A DNA stretch of 41,368 bases. It comes from Nitratidesulfovibrio liaohensis (GTDB lineage: Bacteria; Desulfobacterota; Desulfovibrionia; Desulfovibrionales; Desulfovibrionaceae). Below the pieces are notes generated by a model. It was not told the DNA's origin, made no database searches, and worked only from the letters and a program-made list of their open reading frames with translations. Location: contig NZ_VSMK01000442.1 in assembly GCF_011682075.1 (NCBI RefSeq), positions 1 to 41,368 of the forward strand, in the 5' to 3' direction. Numbering within the stretch: the stretch's first letter is position 1; each line of letters begins with the position of its first letter. The position numbers and the translations under genes are program-made. Positions 32,455 through 41,284 of this stretch are shown piece after piece.

Positions 32455-34167
32455 ATGGCTGGTACAGACAACATGGGCGACGAGGCGACATCCTTTCTGC
32501 CGCGCACCATCACCGAACTGCGCGCCGGGTATTCGACGCAGAAATTCATCCGCGACCTGCTGGCGGGCCTTACCGTTGGCGTGGTGGCCCTGCCGTTGGC
32601 CATGGCCTTCGCCATTGCCTCGGGCACCACGCCAGAACGCGGGCTGTTCACCGCCATCGTGGCCGGGTTTCTCATTTCGCTGCTGGGCGGCAGCCGCTAC
32701 CAGATCGGCGGGCCCACCGGCGCCTTCGTGGTCATCATCTACAACGTCATCTACCGGCACGGGTATGACGGCCTGGTCATCACCACCCTGCTGGCCGGGG
32801 CCATGCTGCTCATCTTCGGCCTGTGCCGCATCGGCGTGCTCATCAAGTACATTCCCTATCCGGTCACCACCGGGTTCACGGCGGGCATCGCCGTGCTGAT
32901 CTTCTCGTCGCAGATGAAGGACTTCTTCGGCTTGCAGATGGATGCGGTGCCGCCGGAATTCTTCGACAAATGGATGGCCTATGCCGAGCACCTGGGCACC
33001 ATCAACACGACCACGTTGTGCGTTGCCGGGCTGGCCCTGGCCTGCATCCTGGCCACGCGGCGGTTCATTCCGCGCATTCCCGCGCCTGTGGTGGGTGTTG
33101 CCGTGGCCTCCCTTGCCGTGTGGGCGCTGGGGTTGCAGGTGGAAACCATCGGCAGCCGGTTCGGCGGCATCCCGCGTGAACTGCCCAGCTTCGTCTGGCC
33201 CACGTTCACCTTTGCCCGGGTGCGTGAACTGTTGCCCGACGCCATGACCATCGCCCTGCTGGCGGGCATCGAATCGCTGCTCTCGTGCGTGGTGGCCGAC
33301 GGCATGACCGGCGACAAGCACAACTCCAACGTCGAGCTGACCGCGCAGGGCGTGGCCAACATCGCCTCGGTGCTGTTCGGGGGCATTCCGGCCACCGGGG
33401 CCATCGCGCGCACGGTCACCAACATCCGTTCAGGCGGGCAGACCCCGGTAGCGGGCATGGTGCACGCGGCTGTGCTGGTGGCCTTCGTGCTGTTCCTTGC
33501 GCCGCTGGCCTCGTTCATTCCGCTGGCCAGCCTGGCCGCCGTGCTGATCATGGTTTCGTGGGACATGAGCGAACTGCACAAGTTCCTGCGCCTGCTGCGC
33601 GCGCCCAAGTCCGACATAACGGTGATGTGCCTGACCTTCGTGCTGACCGTGGTCATCGACCTGACCGTGGCGGTGTACGTGGGGGTGATGCTGGCCTCGC
33701 TGCTGTTCATGCGCCGCATGAGCGAGGTGACCGCCATCTGCTCCTGCGCCATCGACGACAAGCCGGTGATCCAGGGGCGTGAAACGGCGGAACTGACCGT
33801 GCCCGACGGGGTGCAGGTGTACGAGATCGACGGACCGTTCTTCTTCGGCGTGGCGGACCGCTTCCAGAGCGTATCGCAGGCGTTGCAGAAGCAGCCGGAG
33901 GTGTTCATCCTGCGCATGCGCAAGGCCACCACGGTGGATTCCACCGGGGCCAATGCGCTGGAGGCGTTCTACCGCACCTGCCGCCGCCGGGGCACCGTGC
34001 TGCTGCTGTCCGGCGTGCGGCCCGCCGCCCGCAACATGATGCAGCGCTTCGGCACCCTGGACATGATAGGCCGCGAGAACGTGTTCGAGAACGTGGACCG
34101 GGCCATCGAGCACGCCGTGCGCCTGCTGGCCGACAAGCACGGCGTGGCGCCCACGGTGAAGAAATAA
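32455..34167 (+). CDS. SulP-family anion transporter with STAS domain
   Basis: This 570-residue transporter has a Sulfate_transp part of 10-14 helices: LLAGLTVGVVALPLAMAFAIASG, GPTGAFVVIIYN and ESLLSCVVADGMTGDKHNSN. A cytoplasmic STAS domain follows (about 455-560), containing RMRKATTVDSTGANALEAF with the conserved DSTG. In a sulfate reducer it may import sulfate, but SulP proteins also carry bicarbonate or other anions, and sequence alone does not decide. The ATG at 32455 follows AAGGGAG; the frame is open upstream, but that part is not transporter-like. It stands alone with its own terminator. Confidence 0.92.
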   Translation: MAGTDNMGDEATSFLPRTITELRAGYSTQKFIRDLLAGLTVGVVALPLAMAFAIASGTTPERGLFTAIVAGFLISLLGGSRYQIGGPTGAFVVIIYNVIYRHGYDGLVITTLLAGAMLLIFGLCRIGVLIKYIPYPVTTGFTAGIAVLIFSSQMKDFFGLQMDAVPPEFFDKWMAYAEHLGTINTTTLCVAGLALACILATRRFIPRIPAPVVGVAVASLAVWALGLQVETIGSRFGGIPRELPSFVWPTFTFARVRELLPDAMTIALLAGIESLLSCVVADGMTGDKHNSNVELTAQGVANIASVLFGGIPATGAIARTVTNIRSGGQTPVAGMVHAAVLVAFVLFLAPLASFIPLASLAAVLIMVSWDMSELHKFLRLLRAPKSDITVMCLTFVLTVVIDLTVAVYVGVMLASLLFMRRMSEVTAICSCAIDDKPVIQGRETAELTVPDGVQVYEIDGPFFFGVADRFQSVSQALQKQPEVFILRMRKATTVDSTGANALEAFYRTCRRRGTVLLLSGVRPAARNMMQRFGTLDMIGRENVFENVDRAIEHAVRLLADKHGVAPTVKK

Positions 34168-34200
34168 TCCCCTCGGAATGGTCGGGAGGATGCATGACCA

Positions 34201-34231
34201 CGCCCCGCCGGTGGGCACCGGCGGGGCGTTT
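34201..34231 (+). terminator. Terminator after the SulP gene
   Basis: A perfect 12-bp stem CGCCCCGCCGGT/ACCGGCGGGGCG with loop GGGC and TTT, 33 bp past the stop codon. Confidence 0.82.
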
Positions 34232-34365
34232 CGCATGTGCGGAGGGGGAGTGGGGTGCGGCGCAGGCACGAGCGTCAACCCGCGCTGGACGCCCACCTGC
34301 CGGGCGCGCTACAAGGCCATGGATATGGAACATTCAGGCAATGACGGCATGTGGCCGGAGGCAGG

Positions 34366-35487
34366 ATGAAGGTAGCCATCGTACATTACTGGCTCGTAGG
34401 CATGCGCGGCGGCGAAAAGGTGGTCGAGGCGCTGTGCCGCATGTACCCGCAGGCCGACATCTTCACCCATGTGGCCGATCGCACCCGCCTTTCGCGCGAA
34501 CTGCTGGCGCACGACATCCGCACCACGTTCATCGGGCGTCTGCCCGGCGCGGTGCGCCATTACAAGAAATACCTGCCGCTCATGCCGCTGGCCCTGGAGC
34601 AGTTGGACCTGCGCGGGTACGACCTGGTCATTTCCAGCGAATCCGGCCCGGCCAAGGGGGTGCTGACCCGCGCGGACACCCCCCATGTCTGCTATTGCCA
34701 CAGCCCCATGCGCTACCTGTGGGATTTCTATCATGACTATCTGGAAGAGGCCGGTTGGTTCACGCGGGGCATGATGCGTCCGTGGTTCCATTACCTGCGC
34801 ATGTGGGACGCAGTGTCGGCCATGCGGGTGGACCGCTGCGTGGCCAATTCGCGGACGGTGGCGGCGCGCATCCGCAAGCACTGGCGGCGCGATGCGGTCG
34901 TCGTAACCCCTCCTGTCGAAGTGGGCGCCCTTGCGCCAGCCGAGCTTTCGCGGCCCGCGGAAGGGGCACCCTACCTGTGCCTTGGCCAGCTTGTGGGCTA
35001 CAAGCGGGTGGATTTGGCCGTGCGGGCCTGTACCGCCACGGGCCGTGCGCTGGTTGTGGCGGGCGAAGGCGAGATGTGCCGCGCGCTGGAGGCCGTGGCC
35101 GGTCCCACGGTGCGCTTCGTGGGGCGGCTGGACGACAACGCCATGCGCGCCATCTACGCCCAGAGCCGCGCGCTGCTGTTCCCCGGCGAGGAGGATTTCG
35201 GCATGGTGCCGGTGGAGGCCATGGCTTCCGGGCGACCGGTCATCGCCTACGGGCGAGGCGGGGCGCTGGAGACGGTGGTGGACGGCGAGACGGGGCTGTT
35301 CTTCGACGCACAGGACGTGGATGCGCTGGTGGCCGCGCTGGATCGCTTCGAGCGCGAGGAACAGCGGTTCGACCCGCTGCACATCGCTGCGCATGCCCGG
35401 AACTTTGGCGAGGAACGGTTCCGGACGGAATTCGGCGCGGTGGTGGAAGAGGCCCTGCGGGATGTGGCGGGGCCGGGCAGGGCCTAG
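34366..35487 (+). CDS. Glycosyltransferase family 4
   Basis: This protein of about 373 residues has a GT-B fold. The N-terminus is MKVAIVHYWLVGMRGGEKVVEAL with the acceptor-side GGEKV loop. The C-terminal donor site shows LFPGEEDFGMVPVEAMASGRPV, the family E-x7-E motif, then GALETVVDGETGLFF. It should transfer a sugar from a nucleotide donor onto a lipid-linked or other acceptor at the cytoplasmic side. The ATG at 34366 follows GGAGG. It converges with the WbaP-like gene and is probably part of surface polysaccharide synthesis together with it, although on opposite strands. Confidence 0.9.
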   Translation: MKVAIVHYWLVGMRGGEKVVEALCRMYPQADIFTHVADRTRLSRELLAHDIRTTFIGRLPGAVRHYKKYLPLMPLALEQLDLRGYDLVISSESGPAKGVLTRADTPHVCYCHSPMRYLWDFYHDYLEEAGWFTRGMMRPWFHYLRMWDAVSAMRVDRCVANSRTVAARIRKHWRRDAVVVTPPVEVGALAPAELSRPAEGAPYLCLGQLVGYKRVDLAVRACTATGRALVVAGEGEMCRALEAVAGPTVRFVGRLDDNAMRAIYAQSRALLFPGEEDFGMVPVEAMASGRPVIAYGRGGALETVVDGETGLFFDAQDVDALVAALDRFEREEQRFDPLHIAAHARNFGEERFRTEFGAVVEEALRDVAGPGRA

Positions 35488-35546
35488 GCATTGAGACGTT
35501 GAGGGATGCGTTGCGTGCCGCCACGCGGGGCGCACAACCCCCGCAA

Positions 35547-35592
35547 CGCATGAAGGCCGGGAGCACTCTCCCGGCCTTCATGCGTTTGTCTT
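35547..35592. terminator. Bidirectional terminator, 17-bp perfect stem
   Basis: CGCATGAAGGCCGGGAG and its complement flank a CACT loop, followed by TTTGTCTTT on the plus strand. It lies between two convergent genes and can serve both. Confidence 0.85.
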
Positions 35593-35635
35593 TGGTCCGA
35601 CGAAAACGGGCTGGAAAGCCATTCAGAAGCAGCCT

Positions 35636-37054
35636 CTAGTACGCTCCGTTGCGCTGCAACACCACGGGCACGGTCTTGGCCAGAATCCAGATGTCGAACC
35701 ACACCGACCAGTTGCAGATGTAGTAGCGGTCCATTTCCACTCGTTGCTGGTAGCTTACGTCGTTACGGCCAGAAACCTGCCACAGCCCGGTGATGCCCGG
35801 CTTGACGCGGGTGTACAGGTTGAACACCTCGCCGTACTTGGCCACTTCGTCCTGCACGATGGGGCGCGGGCCCACAAGGCTCATTTCACCCTTGAACACG
35901 TTCCACAACTGGGGCAGCTCATCCAGGCTGGTCTTGCGCAGAAAGGCCCCGGCCCGGGTTACCCGGGGGTCGCACTTCAGCTTCTGGTCGCGCTCCCATT
36001 CGGCGTGCAATCCGGGATTTGCAGCCAGACAGTCGCGCAGCACGCATTCGGCGTCCTGGACCATGGTGCGGAACTTCAGGATGTGCATCTCGCGGCCATC
36101 CTGCCCGATACGCCGCTGGGTGAAGAGGGGGGCGCCGGGACTGTCCATGCGAATCCATACGGCAATGGCCAGGATCAGCGGCAGAACCAGCACGGCGGTG
36201 CCCAGCGTGAGCAGCAGGTCTATGGCCCGCTTCAGGCGCACCCGGTTGACGTCCAGCAGGTTCTGGCGCACCAGCAGGCCCAGCAGGCCGCCGATGTCCA
36301 TGGCGCTGACCCACAGGCGAGCACCGCCCGTGGAGAAGGGGGGCATGATCAGCACGTTGCGGAACCGCGCCGTGGCTTCCTCGATGCGGTGGCGAGCCTC
36401 GCCGTCGGCGAAGCTGTCGAGCAGCAGCAGGGCGTAGGCACGGGGAAACCGCCGTACGGCTTCCTCATCGTTGGCGCAGCAGGCCAGGTCACACTCCTCG
36501 CCGGAAGGGGCCGGCCTGCCATCCGGCGGGACGCACGCCACGGGGCGCAGACCCAGCAGGGGGCGCTGATGCAGGGTGCGCGCCACTTCCTGGGCAGCTG
36601 CCCCGCCGCCCAGGATCGCGGCGGGAACTCCCCACCAGGCGTGCCGGGCAAGACGGGTGCGCAGCCAGTGGCGGCACAGTGGCAGGGCCACAGTGCATCC
36701 CAACCACGCCAGCAGGAAGGCCACACGCGAATAGCGTTCACCCCCCTTGGCGAAGAAGATGAACGAACCAGCGCACAAAAAGGCCATGGTGGCGCCAAGG
36801 GTGAGCTTTTTCAGTTCCTGGGGTGGGGGCAGCGTGATGGCCGCATACAACCCGAACACGGCGTTGAACAGCGGCAACAACAGCAGGAAGGGCAGCAGGC
36901 GGGGATAGAATTCCCACTGGATGCCGCTGCCCGCCAAGTCGCGCAGCAGGGTTGCCGCCAGCGTGACACAAATGATGACGGCGGTGTCCGTCAGTGCCAG
37001 CAGCAGCGTCGTGCGCCAGGGGGCGGCCTGAATCGAGCAGAGTGTCATGGGCAT
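35636..37054 (-). CDS. Polyprenyl-phosphate sugar-1-phosphate transferase (WbaP-like)
   Basis: This 472-residue membrane enzyme has four N-terminal helices, a nucleotide-binding-like middle part (PAAILGGGAAAQEVARTL), and the monotopic catalytic domain from about 270. Catalytic signs are KRAIDLLLTLGTAVLVLPLI, QRRIGQDGREMHILKFRTM, SLDELPQLWNVFKGEMSLVG with the Asp-Glu pair, and VKPGITGLWQVSGRNDVSYQ. It should put a sugar phosphate, often galactose-1-phosphate, on undecaprenyl phosphate to begin O-antigen or exopolysaccharide repeat units. The sugar cannot be told. The ATG at 37054 has no good ribosome binding site; M3 is an alternative. Confidence 0.92.
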   Translation of the reverse strand: MPMTLCSIQAAPWRTTLLLALTDTAVIICVTLAATLLRDLAGSGIQWEFYPRLLPFLLLLPLFNAVFGLYAAITLPPPQELKKLTLGATMAFLCAGSFIFFAKGGERYSRVAFLLAWLGCTVALPLCRHWLRTRLARHAWWGVPAAILGGGAAAQEVARTLHQRPLLGLRPVACVPPDGRPAPSGEECDLACCANDEEAVRRFPRAYALLLLDSFADGEARHRIEEATARFRNVLIMPPFSTGGARLWVSAMDIGGLLGLLVRQNLLDVNRVRLKRAIDLLLTLGTAVLVLPLILAIAVWIRMDSPGAPLFTQRRIGQDGREMHILKFRTMVQDAECVLRDCLAANPGLHAEWERDQKLKCDPRVTRAGAFLRKTSLDELPQLWNVFKGEMSLVGPRPIVQDEVAKYGEVFNLYTRVKPGITGLWQVSGRNDVSYQQRVEMDRYYICNWSVWFDIWILAKTVPVVLQRNGAY

Positions 37055-37132
37055 CCGGGGAGGGCCGGTTTGTTCTGGATGTCGTTCCGTGGTTCGTACG
37101 GCGCACTGAAGTTCTGCACCGAAATGTTTCTA

Positions 37133-37187
37133 TAAAGGAAAGCTGCGCGGTGCCGCAACCGGTGCGGCACCGCGCAGCTTTTCTTTG
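37133..37187 (-). terminator. Terminator after flavoredoxin, 17-bp perfect stem
   Basis: AGCTGCGCGGTGCCGCA pairs perfectly with its complement around a five-base loop, with T-rich tails on both sides (TTTCCTTT on minus, TTTTCTTT on plus). It ends the flavoredoxin transcript. Confidence 0.87.
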
Positions 37188-37195
37188 CCTGATGC

Positions 37196-37768
37196 TCAGG
37201 AACGCAGTCCCTTGCCCGCGGAGAACGCCTTGGCCAGGAATTCTCCCACCGCGTAGTATTCGCGCGAAACCGGGGCGAAGATCACCGGGTCGACCTTGTT
37301 GATGTCGGGCAGGCCGTCATCGCGCAGGCAGGATTCGTCCACCTTCACGTCCATGATCTCGCCGATGAACTGGGTATGCAGGCCGATCTCTATCTGGTGG
37401 ATCAGCTTCAGTTCGATGGCCATGGGGAATTCGCCCACGTAGGGCGCGTCCACATGTTCGCCCGGCACCGGGGTAAGCCCCAGCGAGGCGAACTTGTCTT
37501 CGTTCTCGCCGGAATAGATGCCCGCGTAATCCGCATGGCGCACGTAGGCGCGCGAGGGGATGGAGATGGTGAAGGCCCCGCGTTCGGTGATGGACCGGTA
37601 GGTATAGGTGGCCTTGCGCAGCGAAACGGCGATGCTCGGCGGCTGCGAGCAGCAGATGCCCGCCCACGCCGCCGCCATGATGTTGGGGCGGGAGTCGCGG
37701 TCGTAGGTGCCCACGAGAAAGAGCGGAGTGGGATAGGCAAGGGTGCGCGCACCCAGGGATTTCTTCAT
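37196..37768 (-). CDS. flr: Flavoredoxin (FMN-binding flavin reductase-like)
   Basis: This 190-residue protein begins MKKSLGARTLAYPTPLFLVG and matches the Desulfovibrio flavoredoxin family in length and pattern, including NIMAAAWAGICCSQPPSIAVSLR, then FTISIPS and GLHTQFIGEIMDVK. It binds FMN and carries electrons; in D. gigas the homologue has been linked to thiosulfate reduction. The ATG at 37768 follows GAGGT; the upstream extension of the frame is not protein-like. It is divergent from the amino-acid ABC operon. Confidence 0.93.
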   Translation of the reverse strand: MKKSLGARTLAYPTPLFLVGTYDRDSRPNIMAAAWAGICCSQPPSIAVSLRKATYTYRSITERGAFTISIPSRAYVRHADYAGIYSGENEDKFASLGLTPVPGEHVDAPYVGEFPMAIELKLIHQIEIGLHTQFIGEIMDVKVDESCLRDDGLPDINKVDPVIFAPVSREYYAVGEFLAKAFSAGKGLRS

Positions 37769-38084
37769 GTCCGACCTCGTTTGGGGTGATGGCGCCGCCA
37801 GCGCCGGACGGCGAGGTTCGGGTGCGGCTGGGCGCTGGGCGCAAGTTTGGCAGACTTTGCCCCTCGCTGCAAGGCAAGTGGCGACGCAATTGTCAAAATC
37901 ACGCCAGCGGCGCTTGCGCGGGCATGCCGTTTCTGGTAGCGAAATGAAGAAATTTAGCTTTTCCGGCATGTTCGCATGGCGGTATGCATGGCCGGGTATG
38001 CGTGGCCGGGTATGCGTGTCGGGGACGGGCCCCGCGCGCGGGCGTGGTGAAGCAACGGTTCAACGAACGAGAGGAAGCACAAGC
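37769..38084. other. Divergent gap between flavoredoxin and the ABC binding protein
   Basis: No gene is seen here. A TTGACA is found on the minus strand (37896-37891), about 120 bp before the flavoredoxin start, with only a weak CTTGCA 17 bp on. Three tandem 14-bp repeats lie toward the ABC operon. Confidence 0.45.
37981..38022 (+). repeat. Three tandem 14-bp repeats upstream of the ABC operon
   Basis: GGTATGCATGGCCG, GGTATGCGTGGCCG and GGTATGCGTGTCGG are adjacent, ending 62 bp before the binding-protein start codon. They may be an array of regulator sites or slippage-prone leader DNA. Confidence 0.8.
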
Positions 38085-38834
38085 ATGTTCAGAATGACCA
38101 CCCTTGTGGCGGCCCTGGCCCTGGTCCTTGCGCTTGGCGGCGTGGCCTTTGCCGAGAAGGCCTACATCAACGGCATCGACGCCAACTATCCCCCCTTCGC
38201 CTACGTGGACAAAAGCGGCAAGCCCGCTGGCTTCGACGTGGATTCCATGGACTGGATCGCCAAGAAGATGGGCTTCAAGGTCACCCACCAGCCCATGGAC
38301 TGGGACGGCATCATCCCCAACCTGCTGGCCAAGAAGATCGACATGGTCTGCTCCGGCATGTCCATCACCGAAGAACGCCGCGAGAAGGTCAATTTTTCCA
38401 ACCCCTACTGGAACGTGAAGCAGGTCTTCATCGCCAAGAAGGGTTCCACCCTCAACGCCGACCAGATACTGAAGGGCAAGGTGAAGCTGGGCGTGCAGCG
38501 CGGCACCTCCGAGGCCGAAGCCTTGCAGAAGGACAAGGAAGCCAAGGGCTACGGCTATGACCTGCGCTTCTACGATTCCGCCCCGCTGGCCATCGAAGAC
38601 GTGCTGAACGGCCGCATCGACGCCGCAACCATGGACAACCTGCCCGCCGACGACGCCGCCTCCAAGGGCAAGGCCATCCAGGTCGTGGGCGTGTACGGCG
38701 ATCCCGAAGACTTCGGCGTGGCTACCCGCAAGGAAGACGCCGAACTGCTGAAGATGATCAACGACGGCTACAAGCTTCTCATGGCCGACCCCTACTGGGA
38801 ACAGCTGAAGCAGAAGCACCTGGCCAAGAAGTAA
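38085..38834 (+). CDS. Polar amino-acid ABC transporter substrate-binding protein
   Basis: This 249-residue periplasmic protein opens with the signal peptide MFRMTTLVAALALVLALGGV, cleaved near AFA-EKAY. It has the HisJ/GlnH-type fold: NYPPFAYVDKSGKPAGFDVD, MDWDGIIPNLLAKKIDMVCSG, SITEERREKVNFSNPY and LGVQRGTSEAEAL. It should bind a polar or charged amino acid; the side-chain pocket is not decisive. The ATG at 38085 follows GAGGA. It leads an operon with two permeases and an ATPase. Confidence 0.93.
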   Translation: MFRMTTLVAALALVLALGGVAFAEKAYINGIDANYPPFAYVDKSGKPAGFDVDSMDWIAKKMGFKVTHQPMDWDGIIPNLLAKKIDMVCSGMSITEERREKVNFSNPYWNVKQVFIAKKGSTLNADQILKGKVKLGVQRGTSEAEALQKDKEAKGYGYDLRFYDSAPLAIEDVLNGRIDAATMDNLPADDAASKGKAIQVVGVYGDPEDFGVATRKEDAELLKMINDGYKLLMADPYWEQLKQKHLAKK

Positions 38835-38878
38835 TCGGGCCGACGGCGGTCGGGTGCAGCCGCACCCGGCCCCGGTGG

Positions 38879-38915
38879 TGACCGTGCGGTCGGCCATGAT
38901 CGGCGGTCACGGTCA
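38879..38915 (+). repeat. Hairpin between the binding-protein and permease genes
   Basis: TGACCGTG and CACGGTCA (8 bp, perfect) enclose a 21-base loop, 44 bp past the binding-protein stop. It has no T-run and may stabilise a separate binding-protein mRNA. The rest of this 207-bp spacer holds T6 (about 38969) and A7 (about 39011) runs but no gene. Confidence 0.55.
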
Positions 38916-39041
38916 GCCAGGCATGTCCGTCCGGGAGGCGCGGGAAATATCCTGTCGCCTTCCGGACCTTTTTTGGGTATGCAACCCGTTGCGCCCCGGC
39001 GCGCCACAGTAAAAAAAGGGGGGGCCGCCCGGCCCGCGTCC

Positions 39042-39722
39042 ATGCTTGAAAGCGTTACCACCATCATAGAGGCCCTGCCGTACATTCTGGAAGGCACCCT
39101 CGTCACCGTAGCCACCGTGTTCGGGGCCATGGCGCTGGGGCTTGTGCTTGGCGTGCCCATGTCCGTGGCCCAGGTGTACGGGGCGCTGCCCGTGCGGCTT
39201 GCCGTGGGGTTCTACGTCTGGTTCTTCCGGGGCATGCCCATTCTGGTGCTGCTGCTGTTGTTCTATTTCGGTCTGTTCCAGCTCATCGGGCTGAACCTTT
39301 CCGCCTTCACCGCCTCGTGCCTGGTGCTGGGCATGACCAGCGCGGCGTACCAATCCCAGATATTTCGCGGGGCCATTCAGGGGTTGCCGCAGGGGCAACT
39401 GCGCGCCGCGCGCGCCCTGGGCATGAGCGACGGCACCGCCATCCGTTCCATCGTCCTGCCGCAGGCCCTGCGCCTGTCCATACCCGGCTGGTCCAACGAA
39501 TATTCCATCCTGCTCAAGGATTCCGCGCTGGCCTTCGTGCTCGGCACGCCCGAGATCATGGCCCGCACCCACTTCGTGGCCTCGCGCACCTACGAGCACC
39601 TGCCGCTGTACATGACGGCGGGGGCGCTCTACTTCGTCATCACCCTGATCGGGCTCAAGGTGCTGCGCCGTCTCGAACACAAGTTGCACATTCCGGGCTA
39701 TGCCAGCCACGGACCGCTATAA
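39042..39722 (+). CDS. Polar amino-acid ABC transporter permease
   Basis: This permease of about 226 residues (HisM/GlnP type) has five helices. The N-terminal YILEGTLVTVATVFGAMALGL, the WFFRGMPILVLLLLFYFG stretch and the ATPase-contact loop GQLRAARALGMSDGTAIRSIVLPQAL are typical. The ATG at 39042 is preferred by domain start, although its ribosome binding site is weak; an earlier in-frame ATG at 38979 adds a Lys/Ala-rich leader. It works as a pair with the permease at 40518. Confidence 0.9.
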   Translation: MLESVTTIIEALPYILEGTLVTVATVFGAMALGLVLGVPMSVAQVYGALPVRLAVGFYVWFFRGMPILVLLLLFYFGLFQLIGLNLSAFTASCLVLGMTSAAYQSQIFRGAIQGLPQGQLRAARALGMSDGTAIRSIVLPQALRLSIPGWSNEYSILLKDSALAFVLGTPEIMARTHFVASRTYEHLPLYMTAGALYFVITLIGLKVLRRLEHKLHIPGYASHGPL

Positions 39723-39732
39723 GGATATCCTC

Positions 39733-40518
39733 ATGGCCACGCCCGAAAGCGTTACCACGTCCGGCACTCCCATCCTGCGCCTCGAGAACATCGGCAAGAC
39801 CCTTGGCGGCAAGCGCATCCTGTCCGACATTTCCATGGATGTGGACAAGGGCGAACTGAAGGTGCTCATCGGGCCTTCCGGCGCGGGCAAGAGCACGCTC
39901 TTGCAGTGTATCAACTACCTGATCCCGCCGGACGAGGGGCACATTCGCCTGGAAGGGCGGGTGGTGGACGCCTCGCGCAAGTCCGAACTGTACGCCTTTC
40001 GCCAGCAGGTGGGGATGATCTTTCAGGATTTCAATCTGTTCGACCACCTGGACGCGCTGAGCAACGTGTCCATCGCCCTGCGCAAGGTGCGCGGCATGAG
40101 CCGCAAGGCCGCCGCGGAACGGGCCATGGCCGAACTGGAACGGGTGGGCCTGGCCAACCGCGCCACCCTGTACCCGGCCCAGCTTTCCGGCGGCCAGAAG
40201 CAGCGCGTGGCCATTGCCCGCGCCCTGGCCATGGACCCCAAGGTCATGCTGCTGGACGAACCTACCTCTGCCCTCGACCCCGAACTGGTGGGCGAAGTGC
40301 TGGCGGTCATTCGTGACCTTGCGCGCGGCGGCATGACCATGGTCATGGCCTCGCATCAGATGGACTTCACTCGCGCCCTGGCCCACGAAATCCTGTTCAT
40401 GGAGCGGGGCAGCATCATCGAGCGCGGGTCCCCGGCGGAACTGCTGGCCCCCGGTTCCGGCACCCGCACCGCCGACTTCTGCAGCCGCCTGACCGATCTG
40501 TGCGAGGAGTGCAGCTAG
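39733..40518 (+). CDS. Polar amino-acid ABC transporter ATPase
   Basis: This 261-residue ATPase (HisP/GlnQ type) has Walker A GPSGAGKST, the Q-loop GMIFQDFNLFDHL, signature LSGGQKQRVAIARAL, Walker B LLDEPTSALDPE and the H-loop MASHQMDF. The ATG at 39733 follows AAGGAT, 10 bp after the first permease. It powers both permeases of the operon. Confidence 0.95.
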   Translation: MATPESVTTSGTPILRLENIGKTLGGKRILSDISMDVDKGELKVLIGPSGAGKSTLLQCINYLIPPDEGHIRLEGRVVDASRKSELYAFRQQVGMIFQDFNLFDHLDALSNVSIALRKVRGMSRKAAAERAMAELERVGLANRATLYPAQLSGGQKQRVAIARALAMDPKVMLLDEPTSALDPELVGEVLAVIRDLARGGMTMVMASHQMDFTRALAHEILFMERGSIIERGSPAELLAPGSGTRTADFCSRLTDLCEECS

Positions 40519-41192
40519 TGTTCGACGTCGATTTCCTCGTCGACCGGGTGTTCCCCTCGCTGAACGCCGGGCTGTGGATGAGCGTGAAGCTCATCGTGCC
40601 TTCCGCCGTGTTCGGTCTGCTGTTCGGGGTGATCATCGGGATCGTGCGGGTGTTCGGCAAGCCGTGGATGCAGCGCGTTGCCAACGCCTACACCGCCCTT
40701 TTCCGGGGAGTGCCGCTGCTGGTGCAGTTGTTCATCCTCTATTTCGGCCTGCCCAACATCGGCATCTACCTCGAACCGTACGCCGCCTCCGTGCTGGGCT
40801 TCATTCTGTGCAGCGCGGCCTACAACTCGGAATACGTGCGCGGTGCGCTGCTCTCCATCCGCCAGGGCCAGCTCAGCGCAGCCCAGGCGCTGGGCTTCAG
40901 CACCATGCAGACGCTCATTTCCATCGTGGTGCCCCAGGCCGTGCGGCGTGCGCTGCCGGGCTGCGGCAACGAGATTGTCTATCTCATCAAGTACTCGTCC
41001 CTCGCCTACGTGATCACGTGCATCGAGCTCACGGGCGAGGCCAAGGTGCTCGCGTCCCGCACCTTCCGGTTCACAGAGGTGTTCCTGGTGGTGGGCGCGT
41101 ACTACCTGTTCCTTGTCACCGTGGCTTCGTGGCTGCTCCACAAGGTGGAGGAGCGCTTCCACATTCCCGGGTTCGGCCGCCCGCGCCAGTAG
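40518..41192 (+). CDS. Polar amino-acid ABC transporter permease, second subunit
   Basis: This 224-residue permease starts at GTG 40518, which shares one base with the ATPase stop; GAGGAG lies about eight bases before it. It has the family motifs RGVPLLVQLFILYFGLP and the ATPase-contact loop GQLSAAQALGFSTMQTLISI. An in-frame start further upstream lies inside the ATPase gene. The operon order of binding protein, permease, ATPase and permease is complete here. Confidence 0.93.
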   Translation: MFDVDFLVDRVFPSLNAGLWMSVKLIVPSAVFGLLFGVIIGIVRVFGKPWMQRVANAYTALFRGVPLLVQLFILYFGLPNIGIYLEPYAASVLGFILCSAAYNSEYVRGALLSIRQGQLSAAQALGFSTMQTLISIVVPQAVRRALPGCGNEIVYLIKYSSLAYVITCIELTGEAKVLASRTFRFTEVFLVVGAYYLFLVTVASWLLHKVEERFHIPGFGRPRQ

Positions 41193-41240
41193 CGCGCCGC
41201 GAGCCGGTTTTCCTCTCCGGCCCCGCCCGGGGACGGAGCC

Positions 41241-41256
41241 GGCGGCGTACGCCGCC
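41241..41256. repeat. 16-bp GC palindrome
   Basis: GGCGGCGTACGCCGCC lies 48 bp past the end of the ABC operon. It can form a hairpin, but no T-run follows, so termination is doubtful. Confidence 0.5.
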
Positions 41257-41284
41257 TGACGCGCGGTCGGACCAGCGTGCCGAC

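Noticed and set aside
32101-33321. 406-codon minus-strand frame over the SulP gene
   Set aside because: Mirror of SulP codons; low-complexity composition and no ribosome binding site.
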